A program made the position numbers and the translations under genes. This document shows, piece after piece, positions 23,703 to 35,796 of a stretch of 64,000 bases of DNA. The stretch comes from Calendula officinalis (taxonomy: Eukaryota; Streptophyta; Magnoliopsida; Asterales; Asteraceae): positions 17,919,501 through 17,983,500 of the forward strand of contig OY970822.1 of NCBI GenBank assembly GCA_963853835.1, given 5' to 3'. Within the stretch, counting starts at the first letter, position 1. Each line of letters opens with the position of its first letter. The notes below the pieces were generated by a model. It saw only the letters and a list, made by a program, of their open reading frames with translations. It was not told the DNA's origin and searched no databases.

Positions 23703-26700
23703 TTGATCATGGAGATCCTGACTTCGAATGCGCGTCTTGTGGTGCTATGGTTTGGAAAGATGAGAAAGACCGAGAACGTTCCGCTATAAACCCCCACTCA
23801 TATTCAATATGTTGTATGAGGGGTAACGTTAAGCTGCCGGTTGACATGATTGAACCACCAAAATTGTTGAAAGATCTTATTACTAAACAACATCCAAAGA
23901 GCGATGGTTTTTTGAGCAATATACGTCAATATAACATGATGTTCGCTTTCACTTCTATGGGTGCTAAGCAAGACGAGTCCGTTAACAATGGACGTGGCCC
24001 TTACTGCTTCAGGATAAGTGGTGAAAATCCACATAGATTGGGAGATTTGATTCCCGAACCAGGGAACCGTCCTAAATTCTGTCAACTTTATATATATGAC
24101 ACTGAAAACGAGATTCAGAACCGGATACAAGCTGTTAGGTAAAAAAGTATAAACAATTAATTAACGATGTCGTTGCATTTTCAATAAATAATGTTTACAT
24201 TTTCGTTCACTTACAAAAAAAATTTATTACAGCAACCGCAGATGCACATCAACATCTAATAATGAGATAGATATTGAGCTTACGACCCAGATACGAGACA
24301 TGCTTGATTCAATCAATCCATTGGTAGAGAAGTTTCGGATGGCTGCCCGATCGTTAAGGTCTTCAAATGGCAGTAATATTAAGCTCAGACTTATTGGCAG
24401 CAGGTCACGAGACAGTAGGAACTACAATCTACCAACTTCATCCGAAGTAGCAGCTTTGATTGTTGGTGATTTTGAAGATACAGCAAATCCTAGGGATATT
24501 GTCGTACACAGGCAAAACGGGAAACTTAAAAAAATCAGTGAGCTGCACGTACTATACCTAGCATTGCATTACCCTTTGTTTTTCCCCTGTGCAGAAGATG
24601 GGTACCGTACTGATGTCTACCACCAAGGCGTTACTGACTTTAATGAAAAAAATAAAGGCACACGACTGTCAATGAGGGAGTGGTTCGCTTACCGATTGCA
24701 AGACAGGAGAAATCAGTTCTCCATGATACTTGGTGGTAGGCGATTGTTACAGCAATTTTGTACCGACGCATTGACAATGGTTGAGGCTGAGAGGATGAGA
24801 TACATTATTACGCAGCAAAAAGATTTAAGAACTGAGACGTATGCGAAATTGTCGATATTGGCGCAAAATCAGGATAATGGTAATGTATTACGTGGTAAGA
24901 AGTACGTGCTACCGTCGTCATTTACCGGGAGTCCAAGGTATATGATGCAGAACTATTTAGACGCCATGACGATATGTAAGTTTTATGGTTATCCTGATTT
25001 ATTCATAACCTTCATGTGTAACCCTAATTGGCCTGAGATTGCCCGTGAAATGGCCAAGAAAGGTTTGAAATCTGAAGATCGTCCGGATATTATATCTAGA
25101 GTGTTTAAAATCAAGCTAGACTGCCTCCTAAAAGATTTCAAGGAACATCATACTTTTGGCCACGTAAAAGGAGGTAAAAATCCAACACGTAAACTTTTAC
25201 TTTATATTTAAACGTATAAACATAAATATATATGATTAATTTATATATTTTTTTTCTAAATCGCAGTTGTTTACATCATTGAGTTCCAAAAGAGGGGTCT
25301 TCCACATTGCCACATATTATTGTGGCTTGAGGCACAAGACAAGATAACTGCAATAGATGAATTTATATCAGCAGAGATACCCGACAAAGAACAGGATCCA
25401 GAATTATACCAGATAGCGACCAATCAGATGATGCATGGCCCGTGCTGTGCTGAAAATCCAAGATGCCCTTGCACTGTCAATTTCAAATGTACGAAAAAAT
25501 TCCCAAAACAGTTTAACGAGACAACTGTCATCGATGACAATGGATATGCAATCTATAAGAGGAGAAATGACAGAAATACTGTAAGGAAAAGTGGAATAGA
25601 TTTGCACAATGGTTATGTCGTGCCCTACAATCCAGGTCTGCTGAGGAAATACTAGTCCCATATAAACGTAGAATGGTGCAACCAAATTGGTTCCATAAAA
25701 TATCTGTTTAAGTATGTCAACAAAGGGCCATACAGGGTTACTGTTGCTGTGGAGGGCGAGGAGATCGACGAAATAAAAGATTATTATGATTGTAGGTATA
25801 TTTCAGCGTGTGAGGCAACCTGGCGTATATTTCAGTTTGATATACATAAAAGGACACCTTCAGTCGAACGGTTGCCTTTCCATTTAGAGAATGAACAGCC
25901 TGTAATATTTGATGCAAGAAAAAGTATTGATTACGCGTTAGATAAATCATCAGTTAACGAAACCAAGTTTATAGCATGGATGGAACTAAACGAGAGAGAT
26001 CTAAACGCCCGTAAACTCTTGTATGTTGAGATCCCCCACTTTTACGTTTGGAATCAGCAGCAACGCATTTGGAACAAAAGACAAACAGGAAATACACTTG
26101 GCCGTATACATCATGTCCCGCCCTCATGGGGTGAACTTTATTATTTACGTGTATTACTAAACAAGGTGGAAGGTCCAAGAAGCTGGAATGATCTCAAGGA
26201 ATGGCGCGGTGTTATTTATCCGTCATATAGAGATGCGTGTTTTGCCCGTGGGCTCCTACAAGACGACAAGGAATACATTGATGGGTTGTTGGAAGCAAGT
26301 TTTTGGGGAATGGGTGATTATATGCGTTCTTTTTTTGTCATGCTCCTCATGACTGATAGTATGTCTCGTCCCGAGTTTGTCTGGGAAAAAACTTGGCATG
26401 TTTTGGCAGAAGATGTGTTAAACGTTGAACGAAGGAAGCGTAACGATCCAGGTAATATTGAAAAAACATCTCATTCAGTATAATCGCTACTTTTTGGTTT
26501 CATAATTAATTTTTTCATAAAATAATCTAATCGTTTAACGTTTGTAGATTTACAACTTTCTGACACACAAAGGATGAATATATGTCTTACGTATATTGAA
26601 CACATGCTCCTTTGTAATAACAAGAGTTTGAAGTCTTTTTCAAACATGCCATATCCGGATGAAATGTACACGATGGATAATTACAACCGGTTAATATATG

Positions 26701-28398
26701 ACGAGGAATCGTACAACAGAGATGAACTCCGCGGGCAACATCAAACTCTTTATTCAAGCCTTACATCAGAGCAGAAACGTATATACAGAACAGTCATGGA
26801 CGCCGTTAATAATGAAAATGGTGGAATGTTCTTCGTATATGGTTACGGTGGTACAGGGAAGACTTACCTGTACAAAACTATGTCTGCTACATTACGTTCC
26901 CAAGGGTCAATAGTATTGAATGTTGCATCAAGTGGTATTGCGGCCCTTTTGTTGGACGGTGGCAGGATGACTCATTCAAGGTTTGCACGTACTTATTAAA
27001 CTCGAACACAACCTTATAATTTTTAATTTTTGACTTTTGATATAAATTGCTAATTTTGAACTTTGTCCAGGTTTGCAATCCCTATTAATGTGGTGGAAGA
27101 TTCGTTGTGCCACATATCAGCTGACGGTGACCTTGCTGAGTTGATACGAAAAGCAAAGCTAATTATCTGGGACGAGGCACCAATGATTAACAGATATTGT
27201 TTCGAGGCGTTTGATAGAACCCTGAGAGACATATGCAGGCAGGACCCTTCGACACCGTCAAAATCTGTATTCGGTGGAAAAGTTGTTTTGTTTGGTGGTG
27301 ATTTTCGGCAGATTCTTCCTGTTATTCCAAACGTTTGTAGGCAAGACGTGGTTCATGCGACTATCAATGCTTCATATCTTTGGGACCACTGCACTGTCTT
27401 GAATTTAACAGTAAACATGAGGCTGGGTTCGGGAGCACCTGAGGTTGAAAGAAAAGAAATAAAGGAGTTTGCAGATTGGATACTCGATATTGGCAACGTC
27501 ACTATAGTGTGTATTTATTTTATTTATATTTTTTTATAAACCCTTCCACTAGATTTTTCACTGATATCAATTTGTTTTCTAACTATCTAAACACAGGTGG
27601 TGAAAATGATGGTGAGTCGTCAGTAGAGTTCCCGGACAACATGCTGATCCCAGCGTCTGATGATAACGTTGGGGCTATTATTCGAGAAACATACCCTCAT
27701 TTGCTGGATAATCAATGGCAACACAACTTTTTTCAAGATAGAGCCATTCTTGCTCCCACACACGAAATGGTTGATCTCATAAATGAACGTATGCTTTCTT
27801 TAATTCCCGGAGAAGAAAAGACGTACGAGTCATCCGACTCGGTTTCCGCTGCATATGAAGATGATACTATGTTTAACCTTGATCTTTACACCACTGACTT
27901 TCTTAACAGTATAAAAATGTCAGGTGTCCCGCAGCATATTTTAAAGTTAAAGATTGGCACTCCGGTAATGTGTATGCGGAACATTAATCAGAAAGCTGGA
28001 TTGTGCAACGGAACGAGGCTTCAAATATTACGAATTGGGGTAAATATAATCGAGGGTAAAATCATATCTGGCGGCAACGTGGGTACAATTTGCGCTATCC
28101 CTCGAATGGTTATTAGCCCTTCCGACAACAAGATGCCTTTCAAATTGAATCGGAGGCAGTTTCCTGTTCAGGTATGCTTTGCTACGACCATTAATAAAAG
28201 TCAAGGCCAGACGTTGTCTCAGGTTGGTTTGTTTCTGCAAAAACCGGTATTCTCACATGGCCAGCTTTATGTGGCTGTATCACGAGTTAAGAACAAGAAC
28301 GGATTGTAGGTCATTTGTTGTGACACAGATGGGAATTACACTAATTCAACAGCAAATGTCGTTTACAAAGAAGTCTTATTTCGTATGTAAATTTTATG
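23703..28398 (+). pseudogene. Helitron Rep-helicase (HUH nuclease + Pif1-type helicase), broken
   Basis: Blocks read in order: Cys-containing N-terminus (CASCGAMVWKDE) and Helitron N domain (23703-24138), Rep region (24232-25173), HUH motif LPHCHILLWL and Rep continuation (25267-26451), then helicase with Walker A GYGGTGKT (26548-26980), WDEAPM Walker B (27071-27500) and C-terminal motifs to 28309. Introns with good sites include 24139-24231, 25174-25266, 26452-26547 and 26981-27070. The tyrosine motif YLFKY, which attacks DNA in rolling-circle transposition, is present near 25708-25722. An in-frame TAG at 25653-25655 falls between the HUH and tyrosine motifs, and another TAG (28307-28309) cuts about 29 residues from the end. 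The catalytic motifs survive but the reading frame is interrupted. Confidence 0.9.
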
Positions 28399-28520
28399 TA
28401 ACATTTAAATTTTTGTATCGAATTTCAACCAAATCATCATTACAGATCCACCATTATTATGTAATTTTTAAATTTATTAATCTTTGTTGGTATTTTCTCA
28501 CATAATAAATTTTGAAGCAT

Positions 28521-28551
28521 ACCCGCCCAATCGGGCGGGTTATGAAGCTAG
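28521..28551 (+). terminator. Helitron 3' hairpin and CTAG end
   Basis: A palindrome with an 8-bp GC-rich stem and AATC loop lies 7 nt before the terminal CTAG. This is the canonical Helitron termination signal. Confidence 0.92.
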
Positions 28552-28593
28552 TTATATAATATATGAATATGAGAAAAATAAATAAATTGAGAA

Positions 28594-28829
28594 GTGTTCG
28601 GCCCGAGAATGGTTAATAAAAAAGAGTTCGGGCCGAAGACTTTTAAAAGAGTTCGGGCCGAAAATAGTATCGAACTCTTTTGGGAAGAGCTTGGGCCGAA
28701 CTCTTTTGAAAGAGTTCGGGCCGGAAACAGTGAATTTGTTCAAGCCGAAGTTGTGACAGTGAGTTCGGTCCGGGAACAGTATAAGTGCTCGGGCCAAACT
28801 CTCTTTGAAAGAGTTCGGGCCGAAGACCT
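28594..28829. repeat. TTCGGGCCGAA repeat array, spacer copy
   Basis: About nine units of roughly 24-28 bp carry the near-palindrome TTCGG-G-CCGAA or variants, separated by AGACTTTTAAAAGAG-type spacers. The same motif forms the larger array at 37192-37557. Confidence 0.85.
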
Positions 28830-29172
28830 GAACGATTTTTTGAGTTTTTACTAGTTTTTTGATTTTGTGCAATCCTAGATCGGTAAAACGTTTTAAAATA
28901 CCTAATGAGGATCGATTCACCTAAACGAACACCGTAGATAACTTAAAACTTCCATATAAAAACTAGATCGATCGGATTCAAAATGTAGACAAACCCTAGA
29001 ACCGATCGGACCGAAACTAGGCGAGATCTAAAAGATCTAGCTTGAAAAGTATGAAATTGAGGTTTAGAATCTGACCGAAATCAGTTGAGAAGGATTGTGG
29101 AGATGATTTTGAAACATATGTGAGACGGGATGGTGAAGAATCGAGGATCGGGGTGGGTGTGTGTGTTCGCGT

Positions 29173-29565
29173 TAGTCGTGTACAAAATACCGGAAACCGA
29201 AACCGAAACCGGTAACCGAACCGAAACCGAAACCGGTCAAAACCGGTTTTGACCGTAACCGGTTCGGTTTTGGAATAACCGATCGGTTTGGAACCGGTTA
29301 GGGGTTTTAGCTTTCGAACCGGTTAGTAACCGGTTTTTAAAAACCGGTTTTCGTCAAAACCGACCGCAAATTTAGTCAACACACCGGTTTTGACCGGTTA
29401 ACCGGTTTGAAACCGAACTGAACCGGTTACAATACTCATTACACCGGTTAGAGTTTACAACCGAAACCGGTTTGGTCAAAACCGGTTTTGACCAGCGTTG
29501 ACCAAAACCGGTTTTGGTCAAACCCAAAACCGGTTTGGTCAACAACCGGTTTGTGTGCATCTCTA
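29173..29565. mobile_element. hAT-like MITE rich in CCGGTTT
   Basis: A 393-bp non-coding element flanked by a perfect 8-bp TSD, GTTCGCGT (29165-29172 and 29566-29573). Ends are imperfect inverted repeats (TAGTCGTGTACAAA versus TAGAGATGCACACAAA). The interior is almost entirely AAACCGG/CCGGTTT words on both strands. An 8-bp TSD is typical of hAT elements. A smaller relative lies at 46280-46413. Confidence 0.85.
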
Positions 29566-29630
29566 GTTCGCGTGATGTGTTTAGTGTGTGTTTTCGAGAA
29601 ACGGAAAGACCAACTGTGTACGGGAGGGAG

Positions 29631-29638
29631 TATTTATA
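29631..29638 (-). promoter_or_regulatory. Internal TATA box of the Copia spacer
   Basis: TATAAATA on the minus strand within CCATATAAATACTCCC, followed by a pyrimidine- and CACA-rich stretch as in plant core promoters. No transcription start is known. Confidence 0.45.
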
Positions 29639-29995
29639 TGGAGGAGGGGCCGAGCCGATCACCATGACCGACTTGAACCTCGAGCCCGGAACAATGATGT
29701 GTTCGGCCCGAGGAGATTTGTTTGAAAATATTGAAAAAAATTTATTTTAAATTTTTTAAAGTAAAATAAATGAAAATGTAAAATTTTAAAAATTAAATAT
29801 TAATAATTAATAAATTAAAATTAAACGGAAGGAAAACTTCTATCTTCAGCTCCCCCTTGACTGATGAGTAGTTGCTCCCCCTTGAGCGATGACGACTTTT
29901 GACGATCGGGTTCCAAGATGGGTTTCTTGAAAGCCATTACGATGATACGAAGAGTGCAACGACTTATCAAATTGAAAAGTAAGAAATGAAGACAA

Positions 29996-31788
29996 TTAAG
30001 TTTTGAGATTTAGCATACCAAGCTTTGTGACCAGATAATTAAAACGTTTTTCGTCCAAAGCCTTGGTAAACAAATCAGCCAATTGAAAATCGGTGGATAC
30101 GAAGTACAATTCAACATTACCCAGTTCAACGTGATCTTTGATAAAATGATATCGAAGATCGATATGTTTAGTTTTAGAATGTTGAACTGGATTGCAAGAT
30201 ATTGCAATTGCACTTCTGGAATCACAATATAAAGGAATGCGGCTATAGGAAAAGCCATAGTCCTTTAATTGTGCTTGCATCCGTATCACCTGGGACAGAC
30301 AGCTAGCGGCCACAACATATTCTGCTTCAGCTGTTGATAGGGAGACACAATTTTGCTTTCTTGATGACCAGCTGACTAGCTTATCTCCCAAATATTGAAC
30401 TCCTCCAGATGTACTCTTCCTGTCCAGCATACACCCAGCATGATCAGCATCAGAGAAGGCAGAAAGATCAAACGAGGTCTCCTTCTGGTACCAGAGACCA
30501 AGATCTCTGGTTCCTTTAAGGTAACGGAAGATTCGTTTGACTTCTAGAAAGTGAGACTCTTTAGGGGCAGCCTGATACCGAGCACAGATGCATGTGGAAA
30601 ACATGATGTCCAGACGACTGGCCGTTAAGTAAAGTAGTGATCCAATAATACCCCGATAGTTTGTTACATCTACCGGTTTACCATTCAGATCAGCATTTAG
30701 TTTGGTGGTCGTGGACATCGGTGTTGCAATAGGTTTACAGTCGTCCATGAGATACTTTGTCAGCAGATCAGAGATATACTTTGATTGATTGATGAAGATG
30801 CCAGTTGGAAGTTGACGAACTTGAAGGCCTAGGAAGAAGTTCATCTCCCCCATCATGCTCATTTCAAAGCGTTTTACCATGAGATCGGAAAAACGTTTGC
30901 AATATTTTGGATTTTTAGACCCAAAAATAATGTCATCGACATAGATCTGAATTAGTATGATATCTTCCCCTTGATGTTTGATGAACAAAGTGGTATCAAC
31001 TTTTCCTTTTGAAAAGCCAGATTCGACCAAGAACTGGGAAAGGACGTCATACCATGCCCTAGGGGCCTGCTTTAAACCATAGAGAGCTTTGTCGAGAACA
31101 TAGACATAATCTGGATGTTTTGGATTTACAAACCCTTTTGGTTGATGAACAAACACTTCTTCTTTCAGAATTTCATTTAAGAATGCAGTTTTTACATCCA
31201 TCTGATAGATAGTAAAATTTTTGTGAGCTCATATGCTAGAAAAATGCGAATGACTTCAATTCGGGAAACATGAGCAAATGTTTCTTCGTAATCAATGCCT
31301 TCCTGTTTAGCGTAACCCTTAGCAACCAACCTTGCTTTGTTACGAATGACAATTCCATTTTCGTCTTTCTTGTTTTTATAGATCCACTTAGTTCCGATGA
31401 CGGATGATCCTGGAGTCTTTGGAACTAAGCGCCAGACTTTTAATCTTTCAAATTGATTAATTTCTTCTTGCATTCCAATTATCCATTCTGGATCGGAAAG
31501 CGCTTCACTCACTTTCTTAGGTTCAGTGGAACTTAAGAATGAGGCATGGTGACATTCATCCGCTGTAGCCCTTCTAGTTTGGACGGAGGACTCTGGGTTT
31601 CCGATGATTGGATCCAAAGGATGTTCCTTTGTCCACTTAGTAGAATGAGGAAGTGGGAGTTGACCAGGGTTAACGTTGGAATTATAAGTGAAAGCAGGAT
31701 GTGGTATGATTGCAATTTCAGGATTTGGGAGTTTGATCTGAGGTGGTGGTTCAACACGTGGAAAATGGAATTTTGAGAAGTCAATCAC
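29996..31788 (-). pseudogene. Copia reverse transcriptase-RNase H
   Basis: Two frames, 31788-31192 and 31201-29996, meet at a frameshift near 31200. The first carries the fingers region (GTKWIYKNKKDENG, NKARLVAKGYAQ-like). The second has MDVKTAFLNE (RT motif A), YVDDIIFGS (catalytic motif), then RNase H with SDADHAG, STAEAEYV and CDSRSAI supplying the acidic residues, and the usual end ADLFTKALDEKRF...LGM. The enzyme copies the element's RNA into DNA. Wording of the RNase H region fits the SIRE/Maximus lineage. Apart from the frameshift the catalytic residues look intact. Confidence 0.9.
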
Positions 31789-32033
31789 CAGTAGAGCGAT
31801 AATATCTGACGGAGGTGGAAGATCGACTGGTGTAGATTGGGGTCCTTGTGTTGATGTTGAAGGGCCAGCATTTGCTGTGGGTATTGGTGAGGTTGGAGCA
31901 GGTGAGGTAGGTGATGGGGATTCATTTGTTGATGGAGTGTGGATTTCCGGAGCAGTGATTGATTGAACATCTGACGAAGGTGTAGGTGGGGGTGGGGTGG
32001 GGGTGGAGGTGGGGGTGGATGTCTGACGTTGTG

Positions 32034-33329
32034 CTATTCATCATAGAAGTATTCAAATAGGATTTCAAGATCATTCAGAGATGTTGAATGGTTGGAAGAG
32101 GTTGTGGGTAGAGGTCTTTCAATGCCAGTTGACCCCGAATCAAGCGGGAATGTTTCATCGAATGATACATTAACACTTTCTCTGACCATTCTTGTGGATC
32201 GGTTGTAAATTCTGAATGAAGCTGATTCCTTTGAATATCCAATAAAGACTCCTTCCTTAGCTTTCTTTTCAAACTTGTTTAGTTTATCTTTATCATTCAG
32301 GATGAAGCATCGACTACCAAATATGTGGAAGAAGTTTACATTTGGTATTCGATCGTTGATGAGCTCATATGGAGTTTTGCTATATGATTTGTTTATTATT
32401 GAACGGTTTTGAGTAAAACAGGCGGTGCTGATGGCTTCTGCCCATAAAGACAGAGGAAGTTTTGAGAATGAAAGCATCGTACGAGCAGCTTCCACTAAGG
32501 TACGGTTTCGTCTTTCAACAACACCGTTCTGTTGAGGAGTTCGTGCAGCGGAAAACTGATGGGTGATGCCAGCAGATTCAAGATAAGAGTCAAGGACCCG
32601 ATTCTTGAATTCAGTACCATTGTCGGTACGGATTGTTTGAACATTTAATTCCAGGTTCACTTGGGTTTTCTTGATGAATGAGATGATGAACTCTGCAGCT
32701 TCATCCATTGAGAGAAGGAAATGAACCCATGTGTACCTTGAATAGTCATCAACAATAACCAAAACATATCGTTTCACATCAAGACTTTGAATGCTCATTG
32801 GACCACATAAATCCATATGCAGTAGTTCAAGAGGTTTGGAAGTACTTGGAGCCGGTTTAGGTTTATGAGACTTTTTGGTCATTTTTACCATTTCACATGA
32901 TGAGCATTTATGATCTTTTTCAAACGCAACATCAGGTAATCCAGACACATGTCCTCCTTTTACGAGTTTGTTCATTGTTTTGAAGTTAAGATGATAGAAA
33001 CGACGATGCCATAACCATGACTCATTGGAAGTAGCTTTTGATACGAGACATACTTCTTCCAGTGGAACACCATCATTAAGATTAATGGTGAAAAGGTTTG
33101 TATCACGGGTTCCGGTAAGAAGTTCTTCTCCATCATATGTACGAATAGCACACTTTTTTGTGCGAAAGTTGACTTCCAGAATTTTTTCACAGAATTTACC
33201 AATGCTAAAGAGATTATGTGAGAGATCTTCGACAAAAGCAACATTTATGATAATAAGATTTGGACGAATGATGTCACCAAGTCCTAAAATAGCAGCTAAA
33301 TGATCATTTCCAAATTTGACCGTTCCCAC
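32034..33329 (-). pseudogene. Copia integrase
   Basis: The open frame starts after a frameshift near 33335. It contains the HHCC zinc region (LWHRRFYHLNFKTMNKL ... CSSCEMVK), then the DDE core: D in LLHMDLCGPM, D in IRTDNGTEF, and E in GVVERRNRTL. The C-terminal part includes FGSRCFILNDKDKL and GVFIGYS. It would insert the cDNA into the genome. The catalytic triad is present. The linker to RT (32033-31789) is broken by stops and shifts. Confidence 0.9.
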
Positions 33330-33335
33330 AAAATA

Positions 33336-33410
33336 TGACGAAAATTAGTCAATAGATTTTTGTTCCCCGTCATGTGTCTTGAACAGCCCGAGTCGAGGTA
33401 CCATATATTC
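33336..33410 (-). pseudogene. Copia aspartic protease active-site remnant
   Basis: Minus-strand translation from 33404 reads WYLDSGCSRHMTG, the Copia protease active site (DSG). The frame is lost within about 25 codons on the 3' side, and the sequence back to 33808 also shifts frame, so the protease survives only as a short block. Confidence 0.8.
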
Positions 33411-33807
33411 TACATAAAAAAAATAAGACATTTTAGGTACCCAATCATGTATGGGTCCCGAATGATTAGTGACAGATGTTTTATGCAGATTTTATGAGAT
33501 GATCAATTTAGAGCTTTGGGGAACTGCTAGGAGGCCGTTCAGTTTTGATGACCCATTTGAATGATGATTCAGAGGATTGAATAATCCAATGAGATTTTTC
33601 ATTCTTAATCCAATTGTGTTTCACATGAGTATTCGGTTTAGCGGACGGTTTGTCGCCTTTTGAGGAAACCGACGGTTTTGACTTTTGTGCAGAGTTTCCT
33701 TGAGAAGACGTGCGGCGAGAAGACAGATGGGAGACAGAAGTTTGAGGAGTTTGAGAAGATTTCTTCGATTGTTTGGAAGTTATCTTGTGAGCTTTTGTTG
33801 GAGACTC

Positions 33808-35796
33808 TTAGTTTGACGATGTTTGTTTAGAAACTGCCCGATACACGAGACGACGATGAGATGAAGATTTTTCGGAGGTTGGTTTGAATGGACGTGTAAC
33901 GGTCGATTTTACTGGTCGTGAGTTTATTGATTTACATGGATCTGGATAGCAAGTTGTGCAAGATTGAATGATTTCACGACGTTTACCAAGAACATCGTGT
34001 CTTTTACCACAAGGAGCATCTATTTTAATAAAATATCGTTCATCGTATTGAGAAATTGGTTTATCAGTTTTTCTGTCAAAATAAACCTGTTTGCCATTTT
34101 TATCAGTTTTAATAATTAAATTTACGCCATTAACAGAGTAATTAACAGGACGATAAACTGCAGAATCATACAAAATGCCATAAGCTTCTTTCGGAGAAAT
34201 AAATTATCTAGAGTCATTACATTTATTTTTAACAGAAAAAGATGCAACTACAGACTTAGGTGGACTAGACTTCTTAAGTAGGCTAGGCTTCTTACGCATA
34301 TTGGATCCAGTCTGAATAGACTTCTTTGACTGTTTGGCTCTTTTAACTTCAGCTTGCTCCATGGACCTCTTCCTATGAGACTCTAATCTTCGATCTGCAA
34401 GATTCAAAATAGGTGGATCAGAGCTTCTCTTCAAGATGGTTGGAACTGGGTTAACTGGTGCCGGTCCTAATAAAGAGGATTTAGAATTTTGAGAAACCGT
34501 TTTGTTCGTTTTAGGTTTTAATCCTAAAATGGTGTCCTCTAAATTATGTATTTTGTTTTGAAGATTTTCTTTTTCTTTATCAAAGGCCTTTTGAGTTTCA
34601 TCAATTTCTAATTCTAATTCGACAATTTTCTTTTCTAAAATTAATGGAGGAACATAAAGCTTTGGCTCTTTGATTTGTTTTAAAATTTCATTTCCAGGAA
34701 TGGAAAATTCAGCTGGTGTGATGATTGGAAAATATTCGTTGTGTTCAAATTTTGCTTTCTTCTTTTCGTATGTTGAGTTTAAGGCATCATAATTGAAGCT
34801 AATTTGAGCATTTTCTTCCTTTTCCCTGTTGAACTTTTCAAATTCTGTTTCTTCATCTGACATATGAAGGAAGCTTTGCCAGATTCCCAAGTTCATGTAA
34901 TCGTAATTGTATAGTGTAGGAAGAACATCAGCAGCTTTTTCCAGAGGACGGGTATTCTCTGCTCCAAGACCCCCTTTTGACTTGTATGATCTGAACTCTT
35001 TTGGCTCGTTGAATTTTATTATTTGTGATGTGTGACCGGCTTTGACAATCGTTTGTTCCAGTTTAGAAATGTGTTCTTCAGCATTTTCTTTTCTGACAGT
35101 GAGACTGTGTATAGTTGCTGATTGTTCATCGATTTCCTTTTTAAAATTGTTTGTTATGTTTTTTATTTGTTCATTTAATTTTTGAATTTCGATGTCAGCC
35201 GTCTTCAACTGATCTTGGTAGTCTTTCATCTTGATGTCTGCGGACTTCATCCATGTTTGTTCTCGATGTAATTGAATCACCAAGTCATTTATCAGCTGCT
35301 TGGAGTCGTCTTTATCACTTGACACCGTTTTCATGGTTTTCAGGTTCGAAATTTCAAGGTTTTTTGCATTAATAATTTGATTTAGTCGATTGACCTCACT
35401 GGTGTGAGCAACATGAAAGGATGACAACTGTTGTTGTAACTCTTGTGTTTTTTGATTTGAAAGGTTATTTTGATTGACTTGAGGAACAAGAGTTTCAAGT
35501 TGACAACGAAAGGTTAAATTTTCTGCCTTTAAGTTTGAGATTTGTGCATTAGATTCATTAGTTGTATTTACTTGTTTTTGTAGACAATTTTGTAATTCAG
35601 AAATTTGAAACTGAAAAGCAGATTTTGACTTTGACTGTTGATTTTGTAATTCCTTGTTTACATGAGTTATTTGAAGAGAGCATTGACTTAAATCACTTAA
35701 ATCATTTAAAAGTTGTTCCTTTTCGGATTCTAAAAAAGCAATTTGTTTTGCCAGTTGTGGTTTCTCATCAATTTTAAGAAAAAGCTTTTCATTAAA
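33808..35796 (-). pseudogene. Copia coiled-coil region between gag zinc knuckle and protease
   Basis: A long heptad-rich segment (35796-34204: runs such as LNQIINAKNLEISNLKTMK, then a second set around VELELEIDETQKAFDKEKENL) ends at TAA 34206-34204. The same frame continues after it to another TAA at 33810-33808, and beyond in Ser/Lys-rich sequence. Such coiled coils after the zinc knuckle occur in SIRE-like Copia polyproteins and may help Gag assembly. Role inferred. Confidence 0.65.

Larger units (their letters stand above)
18931..28551 (+). mobile_element. Autonomous-type Helitron
   Basis: The 3' end is diagnostic: a perfect 8-bp stem ACCCGCCC/GGGCGGGT with a 4-nt loop (28521-28540), then TATGAAG and terminal CTAG (28548-28551), followed by T. 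The element encodes a Rep-helicase on the same strand. The 5' end is placed at TCTTCACCTATATATGG (18931) because it starts with TC after an A, giving insertion between A and T with no TSD, as for Helitrons. TCTGAG at 18722 is an alternative, but the sequence between looks like the host element's leader. Total about 9.6 kb. The left half (18931-22170) is AT-rich with no gene seen. It sits inside the Copia element, so it arrived later. Confidence 0.82.
28552..29995 (-). promoter_or_regulatory. Promoter-like spacer between Copia pol and ORF3
   Basis: No ORF is supported. On the minus strand, after the RNase H stop, come two AAGGGGGAGC tracts (29850-29890), then a segment with a TATA box TATAAATA (29638-29631) and C/A-rich and CT-rich sequence like a plant 5' UTR, a telo-box-like CTAGGGTTT, and finally the TTCGGGCCGAA array (28829-28594). 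A 393-bp MITE (29173-29565) is inserted in it. Layout (TATA, leader, repeat array, then ORF3) suggests its own transcription start for ORF3. This is inference from sequence; no transcript data. Confidence 0.5.
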
